A stretch of DNA of 64,000 bases from Temnothorax longispinosus (lineage: Eukaryota; Arthropoda; Insecta; Hymenoptera; Formicidae), in the NCBI RefSeq assembly GCF_030848805.1, contig NC_092358.1, forward strand, positions 13,556,433 to 13,620,432. The letters are read 5' to 3'. A model generated the notes under the pieces. The model searched no databases and was not told the DNA's origin. It saw only the letters and a program-made list of their open reading frames with translations. A program made the position numbers and the translations under genes. Positions 1-10,867 of the stretch are shown in pieces; position 1 is the first letter of the stretch, and each line of letters opens with the position of its first letter.

Positions 1-1010
1 ACAAACCGCGACTACACAGAACGTGATTACACACAACGCGATTCTATGCCGTCTTGCGGGGCGGTCATACTTAACTCCGAATTCCTGATTTATAGCATTT
101 TACGCATTGCGGGACGGAACGTACGTGGCTATAATTACGCGGTGACTGTCGGCCGCGTGCGGTTCTTCGAGAAGGGCGATCACGTATTACTCTCTCGGCC
201 GGGCCCTCCGCCAGTATTCCGTTCGGTAATTAGTTACGTTAAACATACTTTACGTGTTTCTGCGCGACTCTCGGAAGGGCCTCGGCCGCAAGAAGAATCT
301 TACTTGTTACGCAAATGTTTTTTACGAGATGCTCGAGTAGTGGCCTTACAATGGATTTCGCAAGCTCGGCAGCCGGTGCTTCAGGGGATGTCGCCTCTTG
401 CTACGCCAACACGACAGTGACGATCCTCTGGCCCGACGGGACCACGATGGGCCCGCGCGCCTGCGCGCCGTGCTTGCAAGCCCTCCTTGCCGATCAGCCC
501 TTCGCGAGCGCTGCGTCCGATCGCCTTCCGCTCCTGTCGGAGCCCCTCGCGGCTTCCTCGCCCGCCGGCGGTCTGTTTGAAAAGCTGCTGAGTCCGGTTG
601 TCCAGGCCGCGACTTCAGGGCCGGTCTCGACTGCTAGGCTGGCCAGGCTATGGCTACATCGATCAGTAGGCAGTGTTCCGTGGCGATCTCCATCGTGAGC
701 AGGCTTCATCTCGGCGTCGTTGGGGCTGATGTGCTCGCCCTGCGAGACGCTCCAAGCAGTATCGGCAATTGGCCCAAGCGTGACCCGCCCACCGGCTAAC
801 TTCTCCGTAGAACCCCTCCTGAAAATTTCCGCGGTGCGATTCAAGCCGTTACAATTTCTCCTGGCTATCTACTCGGCATCTGCAATTCTCGCAACAGAAT
901 ATAATTTCTGCTAAATTATGACACGGTCGCCCCGTCTTAGAAGGAGGCGACATCCCGGACGTTCCCCTCGGTCGAGCTACCGTCTGGACAGGGGACGTGA
1001 CCTTGTCACA
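1..1010. other. GC-rich unrecognised stretch
   Basis: This stretch is clearly richer in G+C than the AT-rich sequence after it. Overlapping open frames lie on the plus strand at 46-420 (124 codons) and 315-698 (127 codons) and on the minus strand at 494-844. Open frames on both strands are expected by chance in GC-rich DNA, and I recognise no domain. The sequence ends near a block that could be the edge of a decayed retroelement (cttgtcaca at about 1001-1009). I make no gene call here. Confidence 0.3.
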
Positions 1011-1018
1011 CTATATAG

Positions 1019-2490
1019 GAATCTGTTTGTAACTACGATTTCTGTCTGTTTCTGTCCGTAGTCTGTACACATATCAGATGCTAACAGTATCTATATGTAA
1101 ATGCTGATAGTATATCCATCTGCATCTGTATGCAATGCCGACCTATAGGAATCTGTCTGTAATTACGGATACGATTCCTGTCTGTTTTTATTTGCATGCA
1201 ATGGCCGTGTTCCGATGTAGTACTGTCAGTACTAAAAATCTATTGTCCACGTTACATAAACTGCTCAAAAAAATTAGGAGATTTCTTTTTGTCAGTAAAT
1301 TTTTGCCCATTTTTAAACTGCAATTACTCAGCGAATAATTAACGTTAAAAAAAGTTTAAAAAAAGGTTTTACAGGGCAAACTCTATTATAAGGTGCTTTT
1401 GTTCAATTTTCACTCAGATTAATACTCAAAGGCGTAGTTAGTTTTGAATAAAGACGTATTTGAGATATTCAAAATGTTGAAATTTGCAGTCTTTTACCGC
1501 CTAACAAAAAAATTAGCGAACATAATCATCATTAATACCGTCTCAAAGTACAGACTTTGCCTTTTCAAATAAAAAAAAATTTATCTTATGCCGATTATTT
1601 AGCGAGATATCGCAATTTAAAGTAACCCCTGTTTTTTTTTTTTATTTTAGCACAATACCACCGACATTTGCATAACCTGATGAGCGTGGTGCTCAGTAAA
1701 ATTTTGCGCATCATGTATGAATGTGTATATGGAGTGTACATGTGTATGTGTGTACATGTAGAGATTTTTTTTAGTAAGAAGTGTTGTCATCTCATCGCCG
1801 TATTACCTCGCGCAATATCTTGATCTCATATTGATGCATTTTTTTTTACATCAGATTGAAAAGATACTGCGTCAAATTTGAAATAAAATTTCTCAACACA
1901 TACACATGTACACTCCATATACATAAACATGATGTGCAAAATTTTACTAAGCAACATGCCCGTGGTGCACATCAGGTTATGGAAATGCCGGCGGTATCGT
2001 GCTAAAATCATAAAGAAAGCAGGGGTTACTTTAAATTGCAATATCTTGCTAAATAATCGGCGTAGGACAAAGTTTCTTTCTTATTTGAAAGGGCAAAGAT
2101 GCAAATGGATATAATCAGCATTTATGTATAGATACCGTCAGCATCTGATGTGTACGGACTGCGGACAGAAACAGACAGAAATCGTATCCGTAGTTACAGA
2201 CAGATTCCTATAGGTCGGCATTGCATACAGATGCAGATGGATATACTATCAGCCTTTACGTATAGATACCGTCATCATCTAATGTGTACAGACTACGGAC
2301 AGAAACAGACAGGAATCGTATCCGTAGTTACAGACAGATTCCTATAAGTCGACATTGCATACAGATGCAGATGGATATGTTATCCGCAATTGCGAAAAGA
2401 TACTGTCAGCATCTGATGTGTATAGGATGCGGACAGAAACAGACAGAAATCGTATCCGCAGTTACAAACAGATTCTTATAGGTCGGTATT
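1019..2490. repeat. 1.5-kb imperfect palindrome (foldback-type repeat)
   Basis: The left arm 1019-1190 is the reverse complement of sequence in 2098-2480, and the inner left arm 1594-1790 is the reverse complement of 1868-2063. The centre is near 1828-1840. The arms are unequal because the right side holds about three tandem 134-bp units while the left has little more than one, and 1190-1590 has no partner. This is the usual form of a decayed foldback or non-autonomous terminal-inverted-repeat element. It contains no coding region that I can support. Confidence 0.75.
2098..2490. repeat. 134-bp tandem repeat, about 3 units
   Basis: The landmark tgtac/tgtat before the gcggacagaaacagacag block recurs at 2151, 2285 and 2419, a constant spacing of 134 bp. 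The units differ by a few bases each. They form the expanded right arm of the surrounding palindrome. Confidence 0.8.
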
Positions 2491-2956
2491 TGTTGAAGTA
2501 TTGAATTTAATTTTGGTTGAGTTTGCCTATCTAGTGCGATATTTTGTTTTGGTTTGAACAAAGGTAGATCGCACTCACAAGCACTCCTTACTCCAATGTG
2601 ACGAGAAGTTCAGTTGCTATTTTAAAATACACGTTGTACGCAAGTATAAACTCACGCCTCGTAATTTACTCCGCATTAAAGATCCTTAGTAGGGAATATA
2701 GAGACACCCGAACCCGGGATTTCCGAAGGGGGAGCGGGGTGGTGAGCAACTTGAGGGCAAGGGGGGCTGGAAAAGGGGGGCTTATCAGGGTTTCGGCGAG
2801 CGCGTCGGGACATGTTGTTATCAAATATTGATAAACATATTGGTGGCAAAGAGGCTCCGCCGTCCGGCCGAGGGGGGTCCGCGGGGGAGAGGGGCCCGCG
2901 TTCTAGGACAAGGGCCCGCGGGGAAAGAGTTATTAATTAAGAGAAAAAATTTTACC
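2491..2956. other. No gene seen
   Basis: Mixed-composition sequence between the palindrome and a GC-rich block. Short open frames at 2598-2831 and 2828-3022 have no recognisable domain, and I see no repeat structure beyond purine-rich runs such as those near 2727-2780. Confidence 0.4.
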
Positions 2957-3250
2957 TTAGTCTTGACGAGGGGAGTTCCCATGGCCGCGGCCCTCCATCA
3001 TCCGTCTCAACGCGGCCAATAACACCTCCCGCGGATTCTGGCGGCCAGGGCGGTTGACGAGAGGACCCGCGATTCCTAAAGCCCAAGCGTGTTGAGCCAT
3101 AGCTACGCGGTGATTAAATTCGTCGAGCGCCTCGTCCACCAATCTTTCGTCCTCCGCGGTAGGACGAACCCCCCGACCCTGCGCGAGGTGGTCGACGTAT
3201 AATTGCGCCCGCCCGCGTCCGACGGTCGCGAGGTAGTCAGTGTACACCAA
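2957..3250 (-). CDS. Unrecognised GC-rich open frame, possibly decayed gag
   Basis: A 97-codon minus-strand frame. Its middle (residues about 30-65) looks like real protein, acidic and helical with several Arg and Asp, and its end carries RRMMEGRGHGN. Its start runs into the 45-bp minisatellite. I do not recognise the family. The composition would fit the capsid or linker part of a retroelement gag, but no zinc knuckle or other motif supports that. Confidence 0.2.
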   Translation of the reverse strand: MVYTDYLATVGRGRAQLYVDHLAQGRGVRPTAEDERLVDEALDEFNHRVAMAQHAWALGIAGPLVNRPGRQNPREVLLAALRRMMEGRGHGNSPRQD

Positions 3251-3395
3251 TTGCGCCCAGCCGCGTCGACGGCAGCGCGGTGATCTGCGTGCACTTCTGC
3301 CCGCCCGCTTCCGATGGCCGCGCGATGGTCCGCGCGCACTTCTGTCCGCCCGCGTCCGACGGCCGCGCGATGGTCCGCGCGCACTTCTGCTCGAT
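3190..3395. repeat. 45-bp coding-phase minisatellite
   Basis: Four to five degenerate copies of a GC-rich unit. On the minus strand a 15-residue period is visible (ADHRAAVGRGRTEV and variants), so the period is 45 bp, a multiple of three. Units decay towards 3190, where the frame shifts. The repeat may have grown inside a coding sequence or may simply be a GC-rich minisatellite. Confidence 0.65.
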
Positions 3396-3975
3396 TACGC
3401 GTCCGATTGCGCGTACAATGCGGGGCGGCTGACGCAGGGGTTCAGGAGCAGCGGGCCACTCCCCCTAAATATTACTATTAGAGTCTTCGAACTCGAAAGT
3501 GTTGAGCACTTCCCTTGAATTTCACTTTTCTCGATGTCCCTAGCTTCAAAAGGTGTGCGCGGAAGCATCACAAAACAACAAAAAACTCGTTTAAAAAATC
3601 ACAAAAAAAAAACGTCCGAACACGCGTCTGTAACCGTTCGCGGACTCGATGAGACTGAATTCAACGACGATTGTAGAACGAAGCGGGTAGAAAGTCGCCA
3701 GAGAAAAATATGGTGACAGTTTATACGACGAAAAGTAATTAAGATAAAATATGTCTCGCACTACAATGGCGAGCAAAGGTTCGACGGAGCACCACATAGG
3801 CGAGCGTCGACGTTTGCCGGAGCATCGGCACTCGCTTCTCAGTTTACGATATACGATACTTTAAATTTCAAGTGGCCCGAGTTCTGGCGAACGTCGCATA
3901 TACGGCTCGAATGGAAATGCGTGCGAAGGAATTATGTCGTGATTTATACTTGAAAAATACATGTTTATTCTCCTT
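3396..3975. other. No gene seen
   Basis: Intergenic sequence that becomes AT-rich after 3580. A short plus-strand frame at 3534-3716 is lysine- and arginine-rich without a recognisable domain. This is the left flank of the virus-like gene block that begins at 3976. Confidence 0.4.
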
Positions 3976-5312
3976 TTACATATTTTTTTTGTTCTTAGTA
4001 AAAAATAAAGCTGCGAGCTCACAATCGACGAGCTGATGTTTATCGAAAGCATCGCTAGCGCGTATTACTTTCGACACTTGCGTAGGCTCCGTTACAGAGG
4101 ACGCGAAGAATTGCGTCAACTTGACATCGACCGTCTCGACAATTCTACTCAATCGATGGAACATCGCGTCGATGCACAGATCAAGATCGAGCATACGGCG
4201 TAACGTCGATTCGGTCATCGTTAAGCGTACGTTTAAAGACTCGAGACGTACGAGTTTTACGCCGTTAATCGTACAAATTCTCAATGTTAGCGGTCCAACG
4301 CTGATAAAATCACATGTATCTTTACAGTACTGAAGTGTTCGAGATTCCGTTATCACGGTGTGCCATCCCTTCAGATGGCAGCATCGATCGGGTACCGTTA
4401 CCCGGGATCCTCGCGGCAGTTGGCGCAAGCTCAGGCGCGCTGATCGGCAGCATCATCCTCGCGATTTTCAACACTTCGTTGACATTGCCGCTGTGTGACC
4501 AAACGTACGTGCGTGCTCTATGCATCTTAGCGTTCTATGCATACGCTTCAGGTGCTTATCAAAGTAAAATAACCTAAACACGACGGATCAAGATCTCACA
4601 CGTGCGCGGGTGCCGACCGCCACGTGTTTCAACGGCTCAAGGGCTACTCACTCACCGAGGAGGGTGATTAATATAATTGCCTCTTAAGTGCACGGACGAT
4701 TATACAAAGACTTCTCATTTTAAGTGAACCGCGAAAGACTGTTCATTATTCTCAGGTCAGACTGTACCATGTTTATGTTCTCATTAAAGACGACTCAGAC
4801 TGTGCTCTGAGTTACATTTTTTAATCAAAGGATAATTAATTAACACCTTCCACGCGCGTCGTCCTTCTCATCCCGCTTCCATCGCCGGGATTAATCAGCG
4901 ATTTCGCAAACATGAAGGAAATTCTGAATGTTCCGTCGTTGTTCGTAGAATTCCTTCCACGTTTCGAGAGACAATATCAATTCCGTTCCTCGATGATCTT
5001 CTACGGCGATTTCCACGTAACTCGGTGGACCCACGTTAATGCTAACTTCGAAGAATTTGTATCCCGTAACTGTCAACGCGTATCGTGCTGAGTATACGAA
5101 CCGCGCGGCGCTCCAACGAAATGCTGTAGAAAAAAATAATAAAATTAGTAATAAAAAATAATACAATTTACAAATATAAAAAAATATAAAGTTTTATAAG
5201 TTAAGAAAAAAACGAGAACTTACTTGTTACACTTGTTCTCATACGATGGAGTTTTATCATCGCAAATGAGTACGTAATAATTCACGCGTCTGCTTCCTTC
5301 AGCGGAGCACAT
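3976..5312 (-). pseudogene. Polinton-associated gene of unknown function, split by a solo LTR
   Basis: The coding sequence reads from about 5312 down to 3976. The part at 5123-4913 (…NIQNFLH) continues at 4335-3976 (KDTCDFISVGPLTLR…), and between them lies a solo LTR with a TGAAG duplication. An apparent first exon (ATG at 5312) ends at a GTAAGT donor at 5223-5218, and a TTTTTTTCTACAG acceptor ends at 5124, which suggests an intron of about 100 bp. The codon phase across that junction is off by one, so either a base has been lost or my splice sites are wrong. The protein is rich in short hydrophobic and charged stretches. I recall similar proteins near capsid genes in ant assemblies, but no function is known to me. 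It is clearly broken. Confidence 0.55.
4336..4912 (+). mobile_element. Solo LTR of the BEL/Pao-1 family, TSD TGAAG
   Basis: It begins TGTTCGAGATTCCGTT and ends GATTAATCAGCGATTTCGCAAACA... that is, with TG and CA ends, and matches the LTRs at 10868 and 16415. Direct repeats TGAAG lie at 4331-4335 and 4913-4917, the 5-bp duplication typical of BEL/Pao. It is 577 bp, about 55 bp shorter than the LTRs of the full element. No internal sequence remains, as after LTR-LTR recombination. Confidence 0.9.
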
Positions 5313-6031
5313 TTTTTCTCTCGGTTATGAGAAGCGGATTGTTGATACAACTGGCCGATGCAAGACTGATCGTCGTCGTAAAATTAATCGAATATACGCG
5401 GTAACTCACAAAACTATGATGAAAGGGGGGGGGAATTAAGTTTCTGGAACGCTCAATCAGCGCTCTGGAATTTAGGAGAAAGGACTAAGGTAGGATGTTT
5501 TTTCTTTATTAAGACGTATATACGTCCCCCGCCACCTCCGCATGACATCAACCGCGAAACATGTGTAAGCGGCAGATTGCGACGGCTGAAATGTCAAGTA
5601 AATAGAGTAAGAAAACTAAGTTATCGACGCGGTGATTATAGGAATTGGACAGTTTGTGAGAAATGACGTAGTATAGTCGGCGTTAGCAGCGAATGAGAGA
5701 GGAGCATGATTTCGTAGTTTTGAAGGAGAGAGTCGCGAAGTAGCCGGCATGAGGATAACCCGTATTAGAGAGTAAGAGAGTAGGGAAGAAACCAGCCCGA
5801 GAATGGCACGTATTTATGGAGCAATTGTAAGAAGTCTGGAAGTGCTATGGTGAAGGAGATAAAGAATTAGGCAATAAAAGAAACATTAACGCGACTTATT
5901 AAAAACAAATATTGTATTTGACATTTTGACGACAAAGAGAATAGTGAAACTGTATATTTGTGTATTTATTGAAACTGTGTATTGATTGAAAACAAATATC
6001 ACCAAAGAAATTGTATTTGACATTTTGGTTT

Positions 6032-6036
<5 letters not shown>
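5313..6036. other. No gene seen
   Basis: Upstream side of the unknown minus-strand gene, followed by purine-rich sequence. No open frame with recognisable content and no clear repeat. A run of nine G at 5426-5434 and a (TA)n tract at the right end are the only landmarks. Confidence 0.4.

Positions 6037-6094
<58 letters not shown>
6037..6094. repeat. (TA)n microsatellite
   Basis: About 58 bp of uninterrupted TA. The same tract appears to resume at 8452-8487 and at 9012-9021, as if split by later insertions. Open frames rich in Tyr-Ile over it are repeat artefacts. Confidence 0.95.
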
Positions 6095-6098
<4 letters not shown>

Positions 6099-8442
6099 AT
6101 GTCCTGCAAACTCCACAATTTCCCCTTTTTGCGTGATTTTCCTATTAACAATAAGTGCTTAAGATATCCCTTAAGGTAAGGATAAATAAACTGAGCACGG
6201 ACGGTTATCAATCGGCGAGTGAGCTTTGATCTCTTCACATTTCCTTTTTATGATCAAACTACTTATTTGCTTGGGCAACTAAAAGCAACTTTCCAGATGA
6301 CGAAATACTGACAGACGGGGCATATGTGACCAGATTCTCATCAACCATGTCGGCCCATAACTATAAAACACGGCGACATGGCGCGCCAAAAGGGCCTTAA
6401 TTCCAGACGGAGTTTGCTTAGGATCTTTATTGCATCGCGCGACTAGCTCAAAATTGCCCGCGCAATGTTCCGACAAACAGAAACGAGGTCTAAAACGTGC
6501 TTTTGAAAATTTTGTAAAAGCACGTGGCGGAAGTTTCTATTTGTAATAAAACTGCAATTAAGATTAGATGGAATACATTTGTCTGTCGGTGCTGAAAATA
6601 GGGTCGTAAGATAAACTAAGAACCCAGAACTCTAATAAAAGAGAAATCGGCGATAGTCGAAAACAAATGAGTCACTGGAAGAAGCGATGGGTTACACCCC
6701 CACTAAGACAGTGGGGGCCTTACGAGGGGACTCACCAATGAAAAACAGGAAAAATCGATAACCGTCTCTAGCTTTCTAGGATAAGCGAAAACTTAAGAAT
6801 CCACCTCTTGGGTGAAGACCATCCCATCCAATAAGAAATTTTTGAACACAAATTAGAAGAATCCCGCCAACCAAAAGTCCCAAAAATGAAAACCAGACAC
6901 ATCCCACACGAAATCTACCCCTTCCATTCCTTACATTTTCCTATATAAATCGCGATATCACGGGACTCCCTCTCTTAGTTCAGCTTTTCTTCAGACAGTT
7001 CACCTCTTCATCCCGGTTAATCTCTTTCCTCCGGTTCATCTCTTTAGTTCAATTTACTTCCTTTTTCTTCCATTTTACGAACGGTATTACATTCAAACCC
7101 GATCTTGAGTTAAGTTAAATTCTGTGCGCAAACTTAAACTCATTGAGTATCGACGAGAACCTATCCACAGGGCCCAAAAATATCCAGCCAGATTGAACGT
7201 AACACATCAACAAGTCAGTAAGTCTTATTATCATTATTATTTATCGGCGGACGCGAGGTATTCCTTCTCATTATTCCGGGTTAGCTGATTGACGTCGGTG
7301 GATTCATATTATTTCCTCGTTTTTGCTATCGAAGGTTTTGGTCGATCGGCGTAGGCACTGGATTTGCGGCGGTCGTTGGCGTTGTCGCGGGTCTGGCTGA
7401 CTTGTCGGCTTTTGACTCCCAGCGTCTTCGTCGCTGTCACGGATTCGGCCGGTTTGCTGTCACGCTTGAACTCATAGCATTTTCTTCGCATAAACTAGGA
7501 GAGTTTCCTCCCCTCCTTTTCTTTTATCTCATGCCTCAGTAAAATCCAACATAATAGTTATTAAATGAATTATATTTTTAATAATGTCCTATTAAACGTC
7601 AATTAAATCGACGGAATCGACGGAATAGGCTGGTTATAGAATCATATCAGTAAAAGCAAACGTCTTAAAATCTTAAATAACCTTAACCTCATTCCAATGG
7701 CGGTCCTTAATTATTTTCCATGCATAAATTTTGTCTCTCTATCTTCACCCTGCAAATATTTCTTTATATTTAATTTTAATTGCGACTTAATTTAGTTTCA
7801 AATACACATATACACCACACATACATTTAGTTAAAGGATTATGTAATTGCATTCTGATTTCAATTGTAATAATAGCAGGCAGGATGTCCATTTTCAAATA
7901 GGTTTCTCCTCAAAAATCCTGCCCGATCACCCCCGCACTTTTGTAACACCCGCGAAGAATGCACACACGAACATACACCTTACACATACATTCTACACTT
8001 AAATCTATCTTAAATGTTTTCAATCCCGCGTTTAATTTGCCTTATTCTCACTTATTGTAATACTGATAGTTTACTCAACTTATATTTTTAATAAATGTTT
8101 TAGTTATGTTATATAATACATTTATTTATAACCTCACTCACCACTCTTCTCCCTCTCGAAATCGCACGAGGTCCGATCCTGAGTTAAAGGGATTGAATTC
8201 CCTGACTCGAAAGAGGACCGACGATCGCACCGCTCACGGAAGGCGTCCTACCGTCCCTACGGACGTTGACCCTTTTTGAGCCATCAAAAGTGCGTTCGGC
8301 TCGCGCTACGCGCCTCGGAGCGTGTACCTGCGAGCAATATTCTTAAGCGTCTAGTTGCGTCCTTCCTTACCCCGACCCCTCTGGTTAGCCTTTCCTTTGC
8401 TTCCCAGATTTCCTTATCCTAATCCCGGGGTTAGACGTAACA
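6095..8442. mobile_element. TG...CA-bounded unclassified element inserted in (TA)n
   Basis: The segment starts TGTTATGTCC and ends TTAGACGTAACA, with (TA)n on both sides (TATA at 6091-6094 and 8443-8446), as for an LTR-type insertion of 2348 bp. Inside, a TATA-box-like TATATAAATCGCG lies at about 6942, and 6930-8000 is related to 55070-56210 (shared TATATAAA-CGCGA block and a shared TTTGTAACACCCGCG block). No long open frame is present: the 60-codon minus frame at 7309-7491 is unrecognised. It could be one long solo LTR or a non-autonomous element. The TSD is weak evidence because it lies in a microsatellite. Confidence 0.4.
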
Positions 8443-8447
8443 TATAA

Positions 8448-8451
<4 letters not shown>

Positions 8452-8487
<36 letters not shown>
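8452..8487. repeat. (TA)n microsatellite segment
   Basis: About 36 bp of TA between two elements with TG...CA ends. It is probably a piece of the same tract as 6037-6094. Confidence 0.9.
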
Positions 8488-8490
<3 letters not shown>

Positions 8491-9011
8491 AATGGTAATG
8501 TTAATATTTTGCCGTTATTATTCCCAGCGTAAAATATACGTGACGATCCCGTTGGCGTAGCACGGGTATTGATTATTACCAGACCCCGCGTTATTACGCT
8601 GTGATAAGGATAATGATGCGGGAAAAGAAAGACAAGGTTTTCGGCGTTTACTTCGGAATATATTTCTACTTATTACATTACCGCGAAGTCCATTGCACGG
8701 CCTTCGACCCGCGGACCGATACGTCGGGATGGAATTACAGAGGCGGGAGCTCTCCGACGCACGACCGTTCTCTTTAGCGACTTCCTTCGAACTCTCTCGA
8801 CTTATCTCGCGCGACCGCGTCGGAACATGTTCGGACCTGCACGACCGTTACGAACTTCTCACGTGAACATCTTGTGATGCCACCTACCAATCACACGCCT
8901 TTCGCCACCGCGCGACGGTAGCGTTGACGTTAGCGCCCCTCGCGTTACCGCGACTTCCGCACGCAACGTGTGGAGCCACCTATCGGGATAGGCTCTCTTT
9001 GATTTCTTACA
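8488..9011. mobile_element. Solo LTR-like element, 524 bp
   Basis: It begins TGTAATGGTAATG and ends GATTTCTTACA, with ATAT on both sides (8484-8487 and 9012-9015). Composition is distinctly GC-richer than its flanks. There is no coding potential. The ends and size suit a gypsy or copia solo LTR, but the duplication lies in a TA tract and no second copy is present here to confirm the limits. Confidence 0.5.
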
Positions 9012-9309
9012 ATATATATATATCTATCCTGACAGTAAAGTATTCTGTGTTTGAATTTTATTAAAGCTGTTTATACCAAACGTTTACACATGTTTAGACA
9101 TGTTCGCTGAAACCTGATACCCTCTCGAAGCTCTCGAGTTAGAATTCGTCACGTATACCTACTTATTCTTTAATTTTGTACAATATCGACTAATAAGGAA
9201 ACTAAATAAAACATTGTAAAATTTATATTTATATATAATTTATTTTTAAAAATATGACAATTTTTTCTGGCGTTTCGACCACCAGTTAAATATTTTTAAT
9301 ACATTTTGC
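9012..9309. other. AT-rich spacer, no gene seen
   Basis: The short (TA) remnant is followed by AT-rich sequence. It forms the 3' side of the minus-strand gene at 9310-9779, and AATTTATTTTT-like stretches near 9240 could hold its polyadenylation region. Nothing else is visible. Confidence 0.4.
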
Positions 9310-9779
9310 AATGCGCTTAACGTGTTTTCCATATTGCATAATATTGGTAACATCTAGAATATTTAAAGATTCGATATCTTCGTAATCCGCATCCAGAGTC
9401 TCGATGGTTAATTTTTTCTCGCGTAATTCTCAAGCAGATCCACCAGTTATTCTCGTTTCTGGCACCCCTTGACGTACACGAGAGTCGCCATCTCGTCGTC
9501 GTCATCCTCTTCCTCACCGAGCACGGTCGACGTAATTAAACGGTTCACTTTGCTGTACGGCACGTTTCCGTCTTCCCATCGTAATCCATGGTGATTACGA
9601 ATCAACCAAGAAGCGCACGATTTGTCGGATTTTGTAAGGAGATTCCACGGCATAGAGCATGTAAAGATGTAATGTGTCAGAACGAGTCCGTTTCTCAGCA
9701 CCGCCGGCGCCGCCTCTTTCACGACAAATTTCATCCCGACGACGAAACCTTGCAGGTACACAAACGTTGGTGCGGACAT
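9310..9779 (-). pseudogene. Polinton-associated conserved protein of unknown function
   Basis: The frame at 9779-9447 contains GFVVGMKFVVKEAAPAVL near residue 11, an acidic run EEEDDDDEMA near residue 90, and VYVKGCQKRE at its end. The continuation lies in another frame below about 9480. So there is at least one frameshift. I know similar proteins from ant genomes beside DJR capsid genes, without an assigned role. Its position immediately downstream of the capsid gene and on the same strand suggests it belonged to the same element. Confidence 0.55.
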
Positions 9780-9869
9780 AACGAGATTTATCTCTCTTCA
9801 ATGCGTGAATCTATGATTTATATCCTGCTCCCCTTTCTCCTCTCATAAATTTGTATCAGGAGTGAAAGA

Positions 9870-10867
9870 GAAAAAATTTTCGTCGACGTTGCCGCGAACA
9901 CTCAAGACTATTTTGCGCACTACGTTGGTCAACGGATTGTACTCAATCACGCGATTGTGTATGATGAGACAGTACCGCGGAAGTATTCGGCGGTACGTTC
10001 TCCATGCAATCAAATTCTACTTTGACATCCACGGTGGCGTTTTTGACGGATTTGTTTTGTCGACAGTAATTAATGATCACGAACGGGCCGTTACGTAGAA
10101 AAGTCGAAACGGTGAGATTTGGCTCGAGATATTCGTATCCGTAATAACCCTTACAGAAACGCGCGTACATATTGTACAGAATCGCCATCTGTGTTTACCA
10201 AAGTCCAAATTCAAATTGTCGTTCCGAGTTTAGGTAGAGTTTCACGTTGGTCAATTTGCAGTCGTCGAATCGGCTCGTGTCCGCGGACATGACGTTCTTC
10301 CGACACGTCTGCAATACAAAAACGACGTATCGCGGTTTCTCAAACTGAGTCGCGGCCTTGATGGCCCGCGAGTGCTTGGTCATGTTCTGCAACAGGGGAT
10401 ACTCGTACAAATCCCACAAACGGAAACCCATACTTAGATCTCGTCTGTTTTCCAAGACGCGCAGCATCGACAGATTGTTGATATCGCTCAATGTTTCACC
10501 ACTGAAGCATTCGCCACTGTATCTGGAGTATTTTGATAGTAGGCTCCAACGCGAGACATCCCACCAAGGAATTGTTGTTGTTGCGCGATCGTATCAAGAT
10601 CAATTTGTGACGAGCGTTGATCACTACGCGTTTGTAATTCTCGCAAAATCCCAGTAACAAGTTGAGTGTTATGCAAAATTTGAAGTATCCATTCGCATTA
10701 TTCTGTGGATCCCAGGCGGCGTTTCTCAGGATCACGCTTCTGTTGGACAATATCGTTACGTAGTTTTTGAGCGTGCTGGTTATTCCTACGTTTCTGCAGC
10801 GATCAATTTCCACGCCGTCGAGCTCGTATCGAATCTCATCGAACATGAACGCGACGCAATTACTCCC
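9870..10867 (-). pseudogene. Major capsid protein (double jelly-roll), C-terminal part
   Basis: This is the larger part of the capsid gene, read from the BEL insertion at 10867 down to about 9870. Motifs in order: FDEIRYELDGVEIDRCRN, TSTLKNYVTI, YKRVVINARHKLILIRSRN, LYLNSE, GPFVIINYCRQNKSVKNATV and a C-terminal YNPLTNVV. The pattern is that of the arthropod double jelly-roll-like family, the capsid shell protein of Polinton-like elements (family knowledge). Frameshifts near 10500, 10195 and 9977 break it. The N-terminal part lies beyond the inserted BEL/Pao element at 17045-17271. It cannot make a functional capsid. Confidence 0.75.

Noticed and set aside
46..844. Open frames of 116-127 codons on both strands
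   Set aside because: GC-rich sequence gives long chance frames; they overlap in three frames and show no domain.
5886..6238. Tyr-Ile-rich frames of 76-79 codons
   Set aside because: They are translations of the (TA)n tract.
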